DNA of 55,257 bases from Streptomyces sp. ISL-94 (GCF_018614075.1 NZ_JAGGOZ010000093.1:1-55257), one strand, 5' to 3'; positions 19,728 to 29,728 are shown, numbered from the stretch's first letter. Notes: generated by a model from the letters alone, not told the origin. Program-made: numbers and translations.

Positions 19728-22255
19728 TGCGCGTCCCGCTTTCCTGGCTGCGGGAGTACGTCGACCTCCCCGCGGGTGAAACCGGCCGCGACGTGGCGGC
19801 CAAGCTCGTCGACGCCGGCCTCGAGGTCGAGACGGTCGAGCAGCTCGGCGGCGGGCTCAAGGGCCCGCTCGTCGTCGGCAAGGTGCTGACCATCGAGGAG
19901 CTCGAGGGCTTCCGCAAGCCGATCCGCTTCTGCACGGTCGACGTCGGCCAGGCCAACGGCACCGGCGAGCCGCAGGAGATCGTCTGCGGCGCCCGGAACT
20001 TCTCCGTGGGCGACAAGGTCGTCGTGGTCCTGCCCGGCGCCGTGCTGCCCGGCGACTTCGCGATCGCCTCGCGCAAGACGTACGGCCGCACCTCGCACGG
20101 CATGATCTGCTCCGGCGACGAGCTGGGCATGGGCGACGACGGCACGCACGGCATCATCGTGCTGCCGCCGGAGCACGAGGTCGGCACCGACGCGATCGAG
20201 CTGCTCCAGCTCGTCGACGAGGTCCTCGACATCGACATCACCCCGGACCGCGGCTACTGCATGTCCATGCGCGGTGTCGCCCGCGAGGCGGCGACCGCGT
20301 ACGGCCTGCCGCTGCGCGACCCGGCGCTGCTCGACGTGCCCGCGCCGAACTCGTACGGCTACCCGGTCACGATCGACGACCCGGCCGGCTGCGACCGCTT
20401 CACCGCCCGCACGGTGACCGGACTCGACCCCGAGGCGCGCTCCCCGATCTGGCTCACCCGCCGCCTCCAGAAGGCCGGCATGCGCCCGATCTCGCTCGCC
20501 GTCGACATCACCAACTACGTGATGCTGGAGCTCGGCCAGCCGCTGCACGCCTACGACCGCTCCAGCATCGACGGCACCATCGGTGTCCGCCGCGCCGAGC
20601 AGGGCGAGAAGTTCACCACCCTCGACGGGGTCAAGCGCACGCTCGACGCCGAGGACCTGGTGATCACCGACAACAGCGGGCCGATCGGCCTCGCCGGTGT
20701 CATGGGCGGCGCCAACACCGAGATCGCCGACTCGGTGACGGACCCGGAGACGGGCGCCGTCACCGGGACCACCGAGGTCGTCATCGAGGCCGCGCACTTC
20801 GACTCCGTGTCGATCTCGCGCACCGCCCGCCGCATGAAGCTCTCCTCCGAGGCCTCCAAGCGCTTCGAGCGGGGCGTCGACCCGCAGGCCGCCGCCGCGG
20901 CCGCGCAGCGGACCGTCGACCTGCTCGTGCTCCTCGCCGGCGGCACCGCCGAGGCAGGGGTCACCGAGGTCGTCGCCCCGGGCGCCCCGCGCACCATCGC
21001 GATGGCCGCGGACCACCCCGACCGGGTGGCGGGCATGGACTACGGCCGCGAGACCGTCGTCCGCCGCCTCCAGGAGATCGGCTGCGACGTCTACGGCCAG
21101 GACGAGCTCGTCGTCACCGTCCCGTCGTGGCGGCCCGACCTCGCCGCGCCGAACGACCTCGCCGAAGAGGTCATCCGGCTGGAGGGCTACGGGAACCTCC
21201 CCTCGACCCTCCCGCAGGTGCCCTCCGGCCGCGGTCTCACCGCCCGGCAGCAGCTGCACCGCCGGGTCGGCCGCGCGCTGGCCGGCGCGGGCTACGTCGA
21301 AGCGCTGAACTACCCGTTCATCGGCGAGGGCGTCTTCGACCAGCTCCAGCTGCCCGCCCACGACGCGAGCCGCCAGGTCGTCAAGCTGGTCAACCCGATC
21401 TCCGACGAGGAGCCGGCGCTGCGCACCACGCTGCTGCCGGGTCTGCTGGGCGCGCTGCGCCGCAACGACAGCCGGGGCAGTCACGACCTCGCGCTGTTCG
21501 AGACCGGTTCGGTCTTCCGGGCCGCCGCGCAGCCGGGTGTCGCCGTACGGCTGCCCGTCGACCGGCGTCCCACGGACGAGGAGATCGCCACCCTGAACGC
21601 GGCCCTGCCCGCGCAGCCGCGGTACGCCGCGGTCGTGCTGGCCGGTGCGCGCGAGCAGGCCGGCTGGTGGGGCAAGGGCCACCCGGCCGACTGGGCCGAC
21701 GCGATCCAGGCCGCCCGCTCGCTGGCCGTCGAGGCCGGCACCGAGCTCGTGGTGCGCCAGGGCCAGTACGGCCCGTGGCATCCGGGCCGCTGCGCCGAGC
21801 TGGTCGTCACCCTCGACGGCGTCGAGCAGGTCATCGGCCACGCCGGTGAGCTGCACCCCCGCGTGGTCAAGGCGCTGGGCCTGCCGGCCCGCACCAGCGC
21901 GATGGAGCTCGACCTGGACCGCCTCGCGGCGGCCGGCGGCGAGGCACTCCAGGCGCCCCGGATCTCCTCCTTCCCGGTGGCGACCCAGGACGTCGCGCTG
22001 ATCGTGGACGCGTCGGTCCCGGCGGCTTCCGTCGAGGCGGCGCTGCGCAAGGGCGCGGGCGAACTGCTGGAGTCCCTGCGGCTGTTCGACGTGTTCACCG
22101 GTGAGCAGGTCGGCGAGGGCAAGAAGTCCCTGGCGTACGCGCTGCGCTTCCGCGCGGCCGACCGCACGCTGACCGCCGAGGAGTCCACGGCGGCGCGCGA
22201 CGCGGCGGTGGCCCTGGCGGGCGAGCGGACCGGGGCGGTGCTCCGGGGCGCGTAG
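19727..22255 (+). CDS. pheT: phenylalanyl-tRNA synthetase beta subunit
   Basis: 842 residues, full length. Domains in order: N-terminal B1, the EMAP-like tRNA-binding domain (GPLVVGKVLTIEELEGF, CGARNFSVGDKVVVVLPGA), the B3/B4 editing region, B5, the catalytic-like core (NPISDEEPALRTTLLPGLL) and the C-terminal FDX-ACB domain (FPVATQDVALIVD, LRFRAADRTLTAEE). Translation is coupled to pheS by the 1-nt overlap. A hairpin terminator follows. Confidence 0.97.
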   Translation: MRVPLSWLREYVDLPAGETGRDVAAKLVDAGLEVETVEQLGGGLKGPLVVGKVLTIEELEGFRKPIRFCTVDVGQANGTGEPQEIVCGARNFSVGDKVVVVLPGAVLPGDFAIASRKTYGRTSHGMICSGDELGMGDDGTHGIIVLPPEHEVGTDAIELLQLVDEVLDIDITPDRGYCMSMRGVAREAATAYGLPLRDPALLDVPAPNSYGYPVTIDDPAGCDRFTARTVTGLDPEARSPIWLTRRLQKAGMRPISLAVDITNYVMLELGQPLHAYDRSSIDGTIGVRRAEQGEKFTTLDGVKRTLDAEDLVITDNSGPIGLAGVMGGANTEIADSVTDPETGAVTGTTEVVIEAAHFDSVSISRTARRMKLSSEASKRFERGVDPQAAAAAAQRTVDLLVLLAGGTAEAGVTEVVAPGAPRTIAMAADHPDRVAGMDYGRETVVRRLQEIGCDVYGQDELVVTVPSWRPDLAAPNDLAEEVIRLEGYGNLPSTLPQVPSGRGLTARQQLHRRVGRALAGAGYVEALNYPFIGEGVFDQLQLPAHDASRQVVKLVNPISDEEPALRTTLLPGLLGALRRNDSRGSHDLALFETGSVFRAAAQPGVAVRLPVDRRPTDEEIATLNAALPAQPRYAAVVLAGAREQAGWWGKGHPADWADAIQAARSLAVEAGTELVVRQGQYGPWHPGRCAELVVTLDGVEQVIGHAGELHPRVVKALGLPARTSAMELDLDRLAAAGGEALQAPRISSFPVATQDVALIVDASVPAASVEAALRKGAGELLESLRLFDVFTGEQVGEGKKSLAYALRFRAADRTLTAEESTAARDAAVALAGERTGAVLRGA

Positions 22256-22274
22256 CGCACCCGTAAGGCCAGTT

Positions 22275-22308
22275 GAGGGGCGCATCCGGACCACCGGGTG
22301 CGCCCCTC
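22275..22308 (+). terminator. terminator after pheT
   Basis: GAGGGGCGCATCCGG pairs with CCGGGTGCGCCCCTC (15 bp, one G-T wobble) around a 4-nt loop, 20 bp after the pheT stop. Confidence 0.9.
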
Positions 22309-22395
22309 ACTCATTCGGGTGATAACGCCGGTGACCCGTGTCCGGGGGCGTGGGCCGGTCGCAACAATCGTCGGGGCCGGAGGGGAGTCCTACGG

Positions 22396-23835
22396 ATGTT
22401 CACGCGCGGGGAGATGCCCCAGCTGCGCCGGGTGTGCGTGCTGGCGTGGGGCGGCGCCGCGGTGTCCTGGGAGCTGTCCACCCCCGGGCGGCTGGTGCCG
22501 AGCCTGGCGACGTGCGCGGCCTTCCTGATCCTGGCCACCGGGTGCGCCCTGCACATCCGGCGCGGGCTGCTGGCCGAGCTGCGGCGCTCGCAGGAGATCG
22601 CGGGCGCGGCGCAGCGGGCGCTGCTGCGGCCGCTGCCGGGGCGGATGGACGGCCTGACGCTGGCCGCGGCGCAGCTGTCCGCGAGCCGGGGTGCGGTGGT
22701 GGGCGGGGACCTGTACGAGGCCGTGCCGACGGTGTACGGGGTGCGGGTGGTCATCGGGGACGTACGGGGCCACGGGCTGCCGGCGCTGGCCGCGGCGGCG
22801 GCCGTCCTCGGCGCGTTCCGCGAAGCGGCGTACGACGAGCCGTCGCTGGGCGGCGTGCTGCGGCGGATGGAACGGGCGCTGGGCCGCCACGTACGCGACC
22901 GCGCCCGGTCCGAACACCCCGCGTCCTGCCCCTCCGAGCCGGAGTCGCCGGCGGCGGAGGAGTTCGTGACGGTACTGCTCCTCCAGATCGGCCCGGGCGG
23001 CACCCTGCTGGCCCTCAACTGCGGCCACCCCTGGCCCTACCTGATCCGCCCGGCGGCACCCCCGGACCACGGCGCTCCGCGCAGCCGGGGCTCGGCACCG
23101 GATCCCGCGCCTCAAACGCCGGCGGGGCTGGATCGTGCGGACGATGCCCCCGAGACCGCAGACCGGGGCTCCGCCCCGGACCGCGCGCCTCAAACGCCGG
23201 CGGGGCTGGATGAGGGTGACTGCCGGCCTGGAACTGCGCGCAGCGCAATCCAGAGCCGGGCGAGCTGGATTGCCCGCAGGGCAATTCCAGCCCCGCCGGC
23301 GTTTGAGGCGCGGGGGCTCGGGGGCGGAGCCCCCGCAGCGGCGCCGCAGGGCGCGTCCGGCTGCGCCGAGCAGGGTCCGGCCTCGCCGGCGTTTGAGGCG
23401 CAGAGGTGTGGGGGCGGAGCCCCCGCAGCGGCGCTGCAGGGTGCCGGGCAGAAGCCGGCCCCGCCGGCGTGTGAGGCGCGGGCCGGTGCAGAGCCCGGTC
23501 GTTCCGCGCAGCGGGCCCGGCACGTGCAGGTGCTGGACGGCGAGACGCTGCCGCCGCTCGGGGTGGTCCCCGTACCGGCGGACGCCCAACCGCATCCGGT
23601 CGGGAGACTGCGGCCCGGCGAGACGCTGTTCCTGCACACGGACGGCGCCGAGGAGGCCCGCGACGCCGCCGGCGCGTTCTTCCCCCTGCGGAGCGTCCTC
23701 GCAGAGGCACCGGCACCGCTCACGCCCGCGCGGCTGGTGGCGGGCGTGCACGCCGCACTGCTGCGGCACACCGGAGGACGACTCGCCGACGACGTAGCCC
23801 TCCTCGTGCTGCGCGACGACAGCGACCGGTCCTGA
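22396..23835 (+). CDS. membrane-anchored SpoIIE/PP2C-type phosphatase with repeat-derived insertion
   Basis: 479 residues. Two N-terminal hydrophobic helices (about residues 13-55) precede a PP2C/SpoIIE domain. Its first half has GGDLYEAV and VVIGDVRGHGLPAL (metal-binding Asp/Gly) and runs to NCGHPWPYLI near residue 217. It resumes at HVQVLDGETLPPLGVV (about 376) with LFLHTDGAEEARD and DDVALLVL. The 150 or so residues between are low-complexity Pro/Ala/Gly sequence encoded by five copies of the intergenic repeat. Normally only a short loop separates these strands. The frame is kept, so it may still be functional, but that is untested. Confidence 0.85.
   Translation: MFTRGEMPQLRRVCVLAWGGAAVSWELSTPGRLVPSLATCAAFLILATGCALHIRRGLLAELRRSQEIAGAAQRALLRPLPGRMDGLTLAAAQLSASRGAVVGGDLYEAVPTVYGVRVVIGDVRGHGLPALAAAAAVLGAFREAAYDEPSLGGVLRRMERALGRHVRDRARSEHPASCPSEPESPAAEEFVTVLLLQIGPGGTLLALNCGHPWPYLIRPAAPPDHGAPRSRGSAPDPAPQTPAGLDRADDAPETADRGSAPDRAPQTPAGLDEGDCRPGTARSAIQSRASWIARRAIPAPPAFEARGLGGGAPAAAPQGASGCAEQGPASPAFEAQRCGGGAPAAALQGAGQKPAPPACEARAGAEPGRSAQRARHVQVLDGETLPPLGVVPVPADAQPHPVGRLRPGETLFLHTDGAEEARDAAGAFFPLRSVLAEAPAPLTPARLVAGVHAALLRHTGGRLADDVALLVLRDDSDRS
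23106..23480. repeat. dispersed intergenic repeat, five copies inside the phosphatase gene
   Basis: Direct copies (CGCGCCTCAAACGCCGGCGG...) at 23,106-23,132 and 23,184-23,210; inverted copies (GCCGGCGTTTGAGGCGCG) at 23,286-23,312, 23,381-23,402 and 23,459-23,480 (the last with one change). GGGGCGGAGCCCCCGCAGCG also recurs (23,321-23,340 and 23,411-23,430). The same family occupies non-coding gaps at 62-88 and 10,447-10,678. Confidence 0.92.
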
Positions 23836-23852
23836 ACCGAACGGAACCGAAC

Positions 23853-23887
23853 CGCGCACCGGGCCCGGTGGGTGGGCCCGGCGCGCG
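23853..23887 (+). terminator. terminator after the phosphatase gene
   Basis: CGCGCACCGGGCCC pairs with GGGCCCGGCGCGCG (14-bp arms, one mismatch) around a 7-nt loop, 18 bp after the stop. The rest of the gap 23,836-24,211 holds GAACCG-type short repeats just after the stop and the two operator-like sites near its right end; I see no gene. Confidence 0.8.
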
Positions 23888-24124
23888 TTCGGACCGGCTC
23901 CTGCGGGAGCCCGGCGACCAACCGGGCCCCGGCGGAGCCGGGAACACGCCGCCCGCCTGCCGTGGAGTGTCGGGCAGACAGCAGAACGGGCGGCGCGGTG
24001 ACGGGTCGTCGCACTGTACGAGGGGGAGCCGACGACCCGGGCTGCCTCTTGGCGAGGCCCTTAAGTGAAGCGCTCGCGGGGGCCCCGGCGGCAGAGTGCG
24101 AATCGCATTTATGCGCGTACGCGG

Positions 24125-24166
24125 TTCACACCCTGTGTGAATTCAATGCAGTACACCCGGTGTGAA
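24125..24166. promoter_or_regulatory. paired operator-like palindromes before the TPR regulator gene
   Basis: Site 1 is TTCACAC-CCT-GTGTGAA (24,125-24,141, perfect 7-bp arms). Site 2 is TACACCCGGTGTGAA (24,152-24,166), the same TTCACACC half-site in inverted orientation, with its centre 26 bp from site 1. Both lie 46-87 bp before the start codon in a locally AT-richer stretch, as expected for a controlled promoter. Autoregulation by the downstream protein is an inference. Confidence 0.6.
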
Positions 24167-24211
24167 CCGCGCACCCATTAGCCTGAGACCGACGAGCCCT
24201 TGGAGCGGCCC

Positions 24212-25552
24212 ATGCAGCCCAATGTCCTGCTCGACGCCCTCCTCGCCGAGGCGGGCATGTCACACGCCGGACTCGCCGCCTACGTGAACCAGGCGGGTCG
24301 CACCCGCGGACTCGCCCTGCGCTACGAACACACCGCCGTCGCCCGGTGGTTGAAGGGCCAGCGCCCCCGTGGCCAGGTCCCCGACCTGATCTGCGAGGTG
24401 CTCGGCGGCCGGCTGCGGCGGCCACTGGGGCTGGACGACATCGGGCTCGGCGTGCCCGGCCTGCCGACGTCCCCGCACGCCTCCCCGCTCAGCGGCTTCG
24501 TGGACCGGGCCGCCGCCCTGTGGCGTTCCGACGGGCAGGCCCGGCCCCAGCTGCTCACCGCGCAGGCGGTCACCGGGACGCCCGCGGTCATTCCGGTCTG
24601 GGAGTGGGAGAACCCGCCCGAGGACGCCGACGTCTCCCGCGAGGGCCCTGACAGGATCGGGCCCGAGCACATCGAGATCCTGCGGGCGGCCAGGGCCCAC
24701 TACGAGCTGATGTACCGCCGGGCCGGCGGGGTCGCCACCCGGGACCGGATCGTGCGCTTCCTCGGCAGCGAGACGGCCCCCATGCTGCGCGGGAGCTACG
24801 CCGACGCGCTCGGCCGCCGGCTGCACCGGGCCACCGGGTCCCTCGTGGCGGTGGCGGGCATCTGCGCGTACGACTCCGACGCCCACGGGCTCGCCCAGCG
24901 CTACTTCCACCAGGCCCTGCGCCTGGCCAAGGCGAGCGGGGACCGCGGGCTCGGGGCGTACGTCATCGCGCTGATCGTCAACCAGTGCCTGCACCTGCGC
25001 GAGTACCGCCAGGCCGTCGCCTTCGCCGAGGCCGCGCTGCGTGCCGCCGGCCGGCACACCACCCCGGCCCTGGCCGCCGACCTGTACGCCATGCAGGCCA
25101 AGGCGTACGCACAACTCGGCGATGCCCGCACCGCGTTGGCATGCATCCGGCACGCCGAGGAGGCCGCCGAGCGGATCCGCCCGGGCACCGAACCGGACGA
25201 GACCGGCTACGTACAGCCCGGGCTCGTCAACGTGCAGGTCGCCGAGGCGCTGCTCAGCCTCGGGGACCTCGCGGCGGCCCATGAGCAGGCGACCGCCGCC
25301 GTCGGCACCCCCGCGCACGACCGCGGCCGGGTGCACCGCCTGGCGATGCTGTGCGAGATCCAGCTGCGCCAGGGTGAGGCGGACCGGGCGGTGGCGGCCG
25401 CGGCCGAAATGGCCGAGCGGGCCAAGGGGATGGAGTCGCTGCGTTTGCGCGACCGGTTGCGGGCGGTCCGTCAACAGCTGCTGACCAGCGGTTGTTCGGG
25501 TGCGGGGGAGACCGCCCGGCTCATCGACGGGGCTTTGCGCGTTCCCCTGTGA
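24212..25552 (+). CDS. HTH/TPR-type transcriptional regulator (NsdA-like family)
   Basis: 446 residues. The N-terminus (LLDALLAEAGMSHAGLAAYVN ... VARWLKGQRPRG, quoted in part) resembles a Xre-like helix-turn-helix; the rest is alpha-helical with TPR-like repeats (AQRYFHQALRLAKASGD, AVAFAEAALRAAG, ALACIRHAEEAAERI). Proteins of this layout in streptomycetes include development and antibiotic regulators such as NsdA, but assignment to one orthologue needs a tree. The ATG at 24,212 has GGAGCGG upstream. The two palindromes at 24,125-24,166 are likely control sites. Confidence 0.8.
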   Translation: MQPNVLLDALLAEAGMSHAGLAAYVNQAGRTRGLALRYEHTAVARWLKGQRPRGQVPDLICEVLGGRLRRPLGLDDIGLGVPGLPTSPHASPLSGFVDRAAALWRSDGQARPQLLTAQAVTGTPAVIPVWEWENPPEDADVSREGPDRIGPEHIEILRAARAHYELMYRRAGGVATRDRIVRFLGSETAPMLRGSYADALGRRLHRATGSLVAVAGICAYDSDAHGLAQRYFHQALRLAKASGDRGLGAYVIALIVNQCLHLREYRQAVAFAEAALRAAGRHTTPALAADLYAMQAKAYAQLGDARTALACIRHAEEAAERIRPGTEPDETGYVQPGLVNVQVAEALLSLGDLAAAHEQATAAVGTPAHDRGRVHRLAMLCEIQLRQGEADRAVAAAAEMAERAKGMESLRLRDRLRAVRQQLLTSGCSGAGETARLIDGALRVPL

Positions 25553-25605
25553 CCGCTCCAACTGCTGCCATGTTGCCACCAACCCGATCGGAAGGTGGCG
25601 CAGCC

Positions 25606-26148
25606 GTGCAGTGGATGAACCTGAGTGAGCAGACTGTGTACAAGAACCGCTGGTTCGACGTGAATCTCGCCGACGTGGAACTCCCCGACGGCCGGCACCT
25701 GGACCACTTCGTGATCCGGCTGCGCCCGGTCGCCGTCGCCACGGCCGTCAACGAGGCCGACGAGGTGCTGCTGTTGTGGAGGCACCGCTTCATCACCGGC
25801 AGCTGGGGCTGGGAACTGCCCGCCGGGGTCGTCGAGGACGGAGAGTCCGTCGAGGCGGCCGCCGCGCGGGAGATGGAGGAGGAGTCGGGCTGGCGCCCCG
25901 GCCCGCTCCACCACCTGATGACCGTCGAGCCGTCCAACGGTTTGACCGACGCCCGCCACCACCTCTACTGGGCGGACGGGGCCACCTACATCGGTCACCC
26001 CGAGGACGACTTCGAGTCCTCACGCCGTGCATGGGTCCCGCTGAAACTCGTGCCGGACATGATCGCGCGCGGGCAGGTCCCGGCCGCCAACATGGCGGCC
26101 GGGCTGCTCCTGCTGCACCACCTGCGGCTCGGCCGGCGTCAGCCGTAG
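25606..26148 (+). CDS. Nudix hydrolase
   Basis: 180 residues. The Nudix box is complete: GVVEDGESVEAA then AAREMEEESGW fits G-x5-E-x7-RE-x2-EE-x-G. The upstream WGWELPAG and general layout resemble ADP-ribose pyrophosphatase-type members, so an NDP-sugar is a likely substrate. The GTG at 25,606 was chosen because GGAAGGTGG lies 8 bp before it. The gene is convergent with the dehydrogenase gene and their 3' ends overlap by 10 bp. Confidence 0.9.
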   Translation: MQWMNLSEQTVYKNRWFDVNLADVELPDGRHLDHFVIRLRPVAVATAVNEADEVLLLWRHRFITGSWGWELPAGVVEDGESVEAAAAREMEEESGWRPGPLHHLMTVEPSNGLTDARHHLYWADGATYIGHPEDDFESSRRAWVPLKLVPDMIARGQVPAANMAAGLLLLHHLRLGRRQP

Positions 26149-27041
26149 GGGTAGAAGCCCGAGCCCGTCTTGCGGCCGAGGCGGCCCGCGTCGACCATCC
26201 GCTGGAGCAGCGGGGGAGCGGCGTACAGCGGCTCCTTGTACTCGGCGTACATCGAATCGGCGATCGAGACGATGGTGTCCAGGCCGATCAGGTCGGACAG
26301 CTTGAGCGGACCCATCGGGTGGGCGCAGCCCAGCTCCATGCCGTTGTCGATGTCCTCGCGGCTTGCGATGCCGGACTCGAACATCCGGATCGCCGAGAGC
26401 AGGTACGGGACAAGGAGCGCGTTGACGACGAAGCCGGAACGGTCCTGGGCGCGGACCGCGTGCTTGCCCAGCACGTCCCGCACCAGGGCCTCGGCCCGCT
26501 TGACCGTCTCGTCACCGGTGGTCAGCGCCGGGATCAGCTCGACGAGCTGCTGGACAGGCGCCGGGTTGAAGAAGTGGATGCCGATGACCTGGTCGGGCCG
26601 CGAGGTCGCGACGGCCAGCTTGACCAGCGGGATCGAGGAGGTGTTGGAGGCGAGGATCGCATCCGGGCGGGTGATCACCTGGTCGAGGACCTGGAAGATC
26701 TCCGTCTTGACCTGCTCGTTCTCGACGACCGCCTCGATGACGAGGTCGCGGTCGGCGAACTCGCCGAGGTCGGTGGTGAAGCTGAGGCGGGCCAGGGTGG
26801 CGTCCCGCTCCTCCTCCGTGATCTTGCCGCGTTCGGCGGCCTTCGTCAGGGAGTTGTGCAGCCGGGTGCGCCCGATCTCCAGGGCCTCGCCCGTGGTCTC
26901 GGCGACCTTCACCTCAAGACCGCTGCGGGCGCACACCTCCGCGATGCCCGCGCCCATCTGGCCGCAGCCCACTACGCCGACGCGGGCGATGTCGGTCGGG
27001 AGGGTAGAGAGGTCCGTCACTTCGTGCCTTTCGCTGCTCAT
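26139..27041 (-). CDS. 3-hydroxybutyryl-CoA (3-hydroxyacyl-CoA) dehydrogenase
   Basis: About 300 residues. The NAD-binding Rossmann motif is VGVVGCGQMGAGIAEV; the 3HCDH signature includes SNTSSIPL, GIHFFNPAPVQQLVELIP and the C-terminal helical domain ending GRKTGSGFYPYG. It interconverts acetoacetyl-CoA and 3-hydroxybutyryl-CoA in fatty acid, PHB or butyryl-CoA/ethylmalonyl-CoA metabolism. The ATG at 27,041 is given; a GTG at 27,020 with GAAAGG 6 bp upstream is an equally plausible start. Confidence 0.93.
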   Translation of the reverse strand: MSSERHEVTDLSTLPTDIARVGVVGCGQMGAGIAEVCARSGLEVKVAETTGEALEIGRTRLHNSLTKAAERGKITEEERDATLARLSFTTDLGEFADRDLVIEAVVENEQVKTEIFQVLDQVITRPDAILASNTSSIPLVKLAVATSRPDQVIGIHFFNPAPVQQLVELIPALTTGDETVKRAEALVRDVLGKHAVRAQDRSGFVVNALLVPYLLSAIRMFESGIASREDIDNGMELGCAHPMGPLKLSDLIGLDTIVSIADSMYAEYKEPLYAAPPLLQRMVDAGRLGRKTGSGFYPYG

Positions 27042-27195
27042 CCATCGCGGGTCCCCCGGGCCTGTCAGTGGTAACTGCGTTCCGGCGCCCGCCACGCCCC
27101 CCGACGTTACCCCCGACCTTGGCCTCGGTGGCGGGCCGGGGCGGGCATGCTGGGCGCACGCAGAGCAATGTCACGCAACGGAACGGAGTGGTCAC

Positions 27196-28470
27196 ATGGC
27201 GCACATCGGACGGCGGGGGCTGCTGGCAGGGGCCGCCGGAGCACTGGCCGCGGTCACCGCGGGCCGGGCGGCCCCGGCGCGGGCGGCGCAGCGGCCGGGG
27301 CCCGCCGGCGACCGGGACGCGCCCGGGCCCTCCGGGAGGGCGGCGGCCGCCGAGTTCCGCGGGATGTGGATCGCCACCGTGTCCAACGTCGACTGGCCCT
27401 CCGAGAGCGGCCTGCCGGCGCAGAAGCAGCGCGCGGAGCTGATCGGCCTCCTCGACAGCGCGGTGCGGCGCCGGCTCAATACCGTGATCCTCCAGGTCAG
27501 GCCGGCGGCCGACGCGCTGTGGCCCTCGGAGCTGGAGCCCTGGTCGCAGTGGCTGACCGGGGAGCAGGGGGTGGATCCCGGCTGGGACCCGCTGGGCACG
27601 GCCGTCACCGAAGCGCACGCCCGCGGGCTGGAACTGCACGCCTGGTTCAACCCGTACCGGGTGGCCAACCACACCGATCCCGAGCTGCTGGCGCCCGAGC
27701 ACCCGGTCCGGCGCAACCCCGACTGGGCGGTCGAGTACGGCGGGAAGCTCTACTACAACCCGGGCCTGCCCGAGGTGCGGCTCTTCGTCCAGGAGGCCAT
27801 GCTCGACGCGGTCTCCCGCTATGCGGTGGACGGGGTGCACTGGGACGACTATTTCTATCCGTACCCGGCGGAGGGCGAGTACTTCGACGACGACGAGGCG
27901 TACGAGGAGTACGGGGCCGATTTCCCCTCCCGCGCCGACTGGCGGCGCGACAACACCGACACCCTGGTCCGCGAGATGTCGGAGCGGCTGCGGAAGGTCC
28001 GGCCCGCGGCCCGGTTCGGGGTCAGCCCGTTCGCCGTCTGGCGCAACTCCGACCGGGACCCGAGCGGCTCACCCACGCGCGCGGGCCTGGGCACGTACGA
28101 CGACTTGTACGCGGACACCCGCAAGTGGGTGACCGAAGGCTGGATCGACTACATCGTCCCGCAGGCCTACTGGCACATCGGGCACCCGACCGCCGACTAC
28201 GCCGACATCGTTCCGTGGTGGGCGCGGACGGTCGCGGGCACGGGCGTGGACCTGTACGTGGGGGAGGCGCTGTACCGCTGCGACGCGCACAGCCCGACCG
28301 CGGCCTGGCGCGATCCGGCGGAGCTGTCCCGGCACGTGCGGTTCGCCCGCCAGTACCCGGAGGTCCGCGGCCACGCCTACTTCTCGGCGAAGCAGGTGGC
28401 CGCGGACCCCAACGGAGCGATGGCCAGGGTCGTCGCCGACCACTACGGATCGGTCGTGCCCCCGCGCTGA
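27196..28470 (+). CDS. Tat-exported family 10 glycosyl hydrolase-like protein (DUF187/GHL10)
   Basis: 424 residues. A twin-arginine signal (GRRGLLAGAAGALAAV) spans about residues 1-35. The catalytic-like barrel starts at EFRGMWIATVSNVDWPS, with NTVILQVRPAADALWPSE, HAWFNPYRV, VDGVHWDDYFYPYP (acidic residues typical of the GHL10 active site) and DYIVPQAYWHIG. Relatives are YngK-type proteins thought to act on cell-wall or exopolysaccharide glycans. The ATG follows GGAGTGG. It is monocistronic and divergent from the dehydrogenase gene. Confidence 0.88.
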   Translation: MAHIGRRGLLAGAAGALAAVTAGRAAPARAAQRPGPAGDRDAPGPSGRAAAAEFRGMWIATVSNVDWPSESGLPAQKQRAELIGLLDSAVRRRLNTVILQVRPAADALWPSELEPWSQWLTGEQGVDPGWDPLGTAVTEAHARGLELHAWFNPYRVANHTDPELLAPEHPVRRNPDWAVEYGGKLYYNPGLPEVRLFVQEAMLDAVSRYAVDGVHWDDYFYPYPAEGEYFDDDEAYEEYGADFPSRADWRRDNTDTLVREMSERLRKVRPAARFGVSPFAVWRNSDRDPSGSPTRAGLGTYDDLYADTRKWVTEGWIDYIVPQAYWHIGHPTADYADIVPWWARTVAGTGVDLYVGEALYRCDAHSPTAAWRDPAELSRHVRFARQYPEVRGHAYFSAKQVAADPNGAMARVVADHYGSVVPPR

Positions 28471-28509
28471 GCCGGTGCCCCGGTCAGCGCTCGAGTCGGC
28501 CCGCCCAGG

Positions 28510-28707
28510 TCAGTGCTGGGTTTCGTCGGGGTGACGGACCACGCAGTCGGGGCCGGGAGCCATCAGCGCCTCGTGCCCGTCCTCGAAACGGACCCGGTAC
28601 GGGGGGGTTCCGTTCTCGCCCAGCACCTGGGTGATCTCACCCACCTTGTCGTGCTGTCCGACGATCCTGCCGTGCTGCACCAGCTGGTCGCCCTCGGTCG
28701 CGCGCAT
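28510..28707 (-). CDS. DUF1918 domain protein
   Basis: 65 residues, a single small beta-barrel-like domain: GDQLVQHGRIVGQHDKVGEI, then EDGHEALMAPGPDCVV. It matches DUF1918, a common actinobacterial family of unknown function, and the length is typical. Confidence 0.88.
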   Translation of the reverse strand: MRATEGDQLVQHGRIVGQHDKVGEITQVLGENGTPPYRVRFEDGHEALMAPGPDCVVRHPDETQH

Positions 28708-28764
28708 AACTGACCTCCTCGGTGGCGGTCCGATCCGGTGCTAGCAGTTTAGGTCGTTCTGCCG

Positions 28765-29649
<885 letters not shown>

Positions 29650-29688
29650 CCCTGCCACTGACGCGGTCCCGGTCGCTGAACCCTCAAC

Positions 29689-29720
29689 CGCTATCGTCCT
29701 GTGGGTAGTAGCGCTATTCT
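29689..29720. promoter_or_regulatory. MocR-divergent promoter with direct repeats
   Basis: Two CGCTAT direct repeats (29,689-29,694 and 29,712-29,717) are spaced 23 bp apart, about two helical turns, as MocR/GabR-type regulators prefer. TATTCT at 29,715-29,720 could be a -10 box; the ATG of the regulator follows 8 nt later, so its transcript may be leaderless. Confidence 0.45.
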
Positions 29721-29728
29721 GTGCTGTC

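Noticed and set aside
19463..22294. 943-residue minus-strand frame opposite pheT
   Set aside because: Compositional artefact; pheT is unambiguous.
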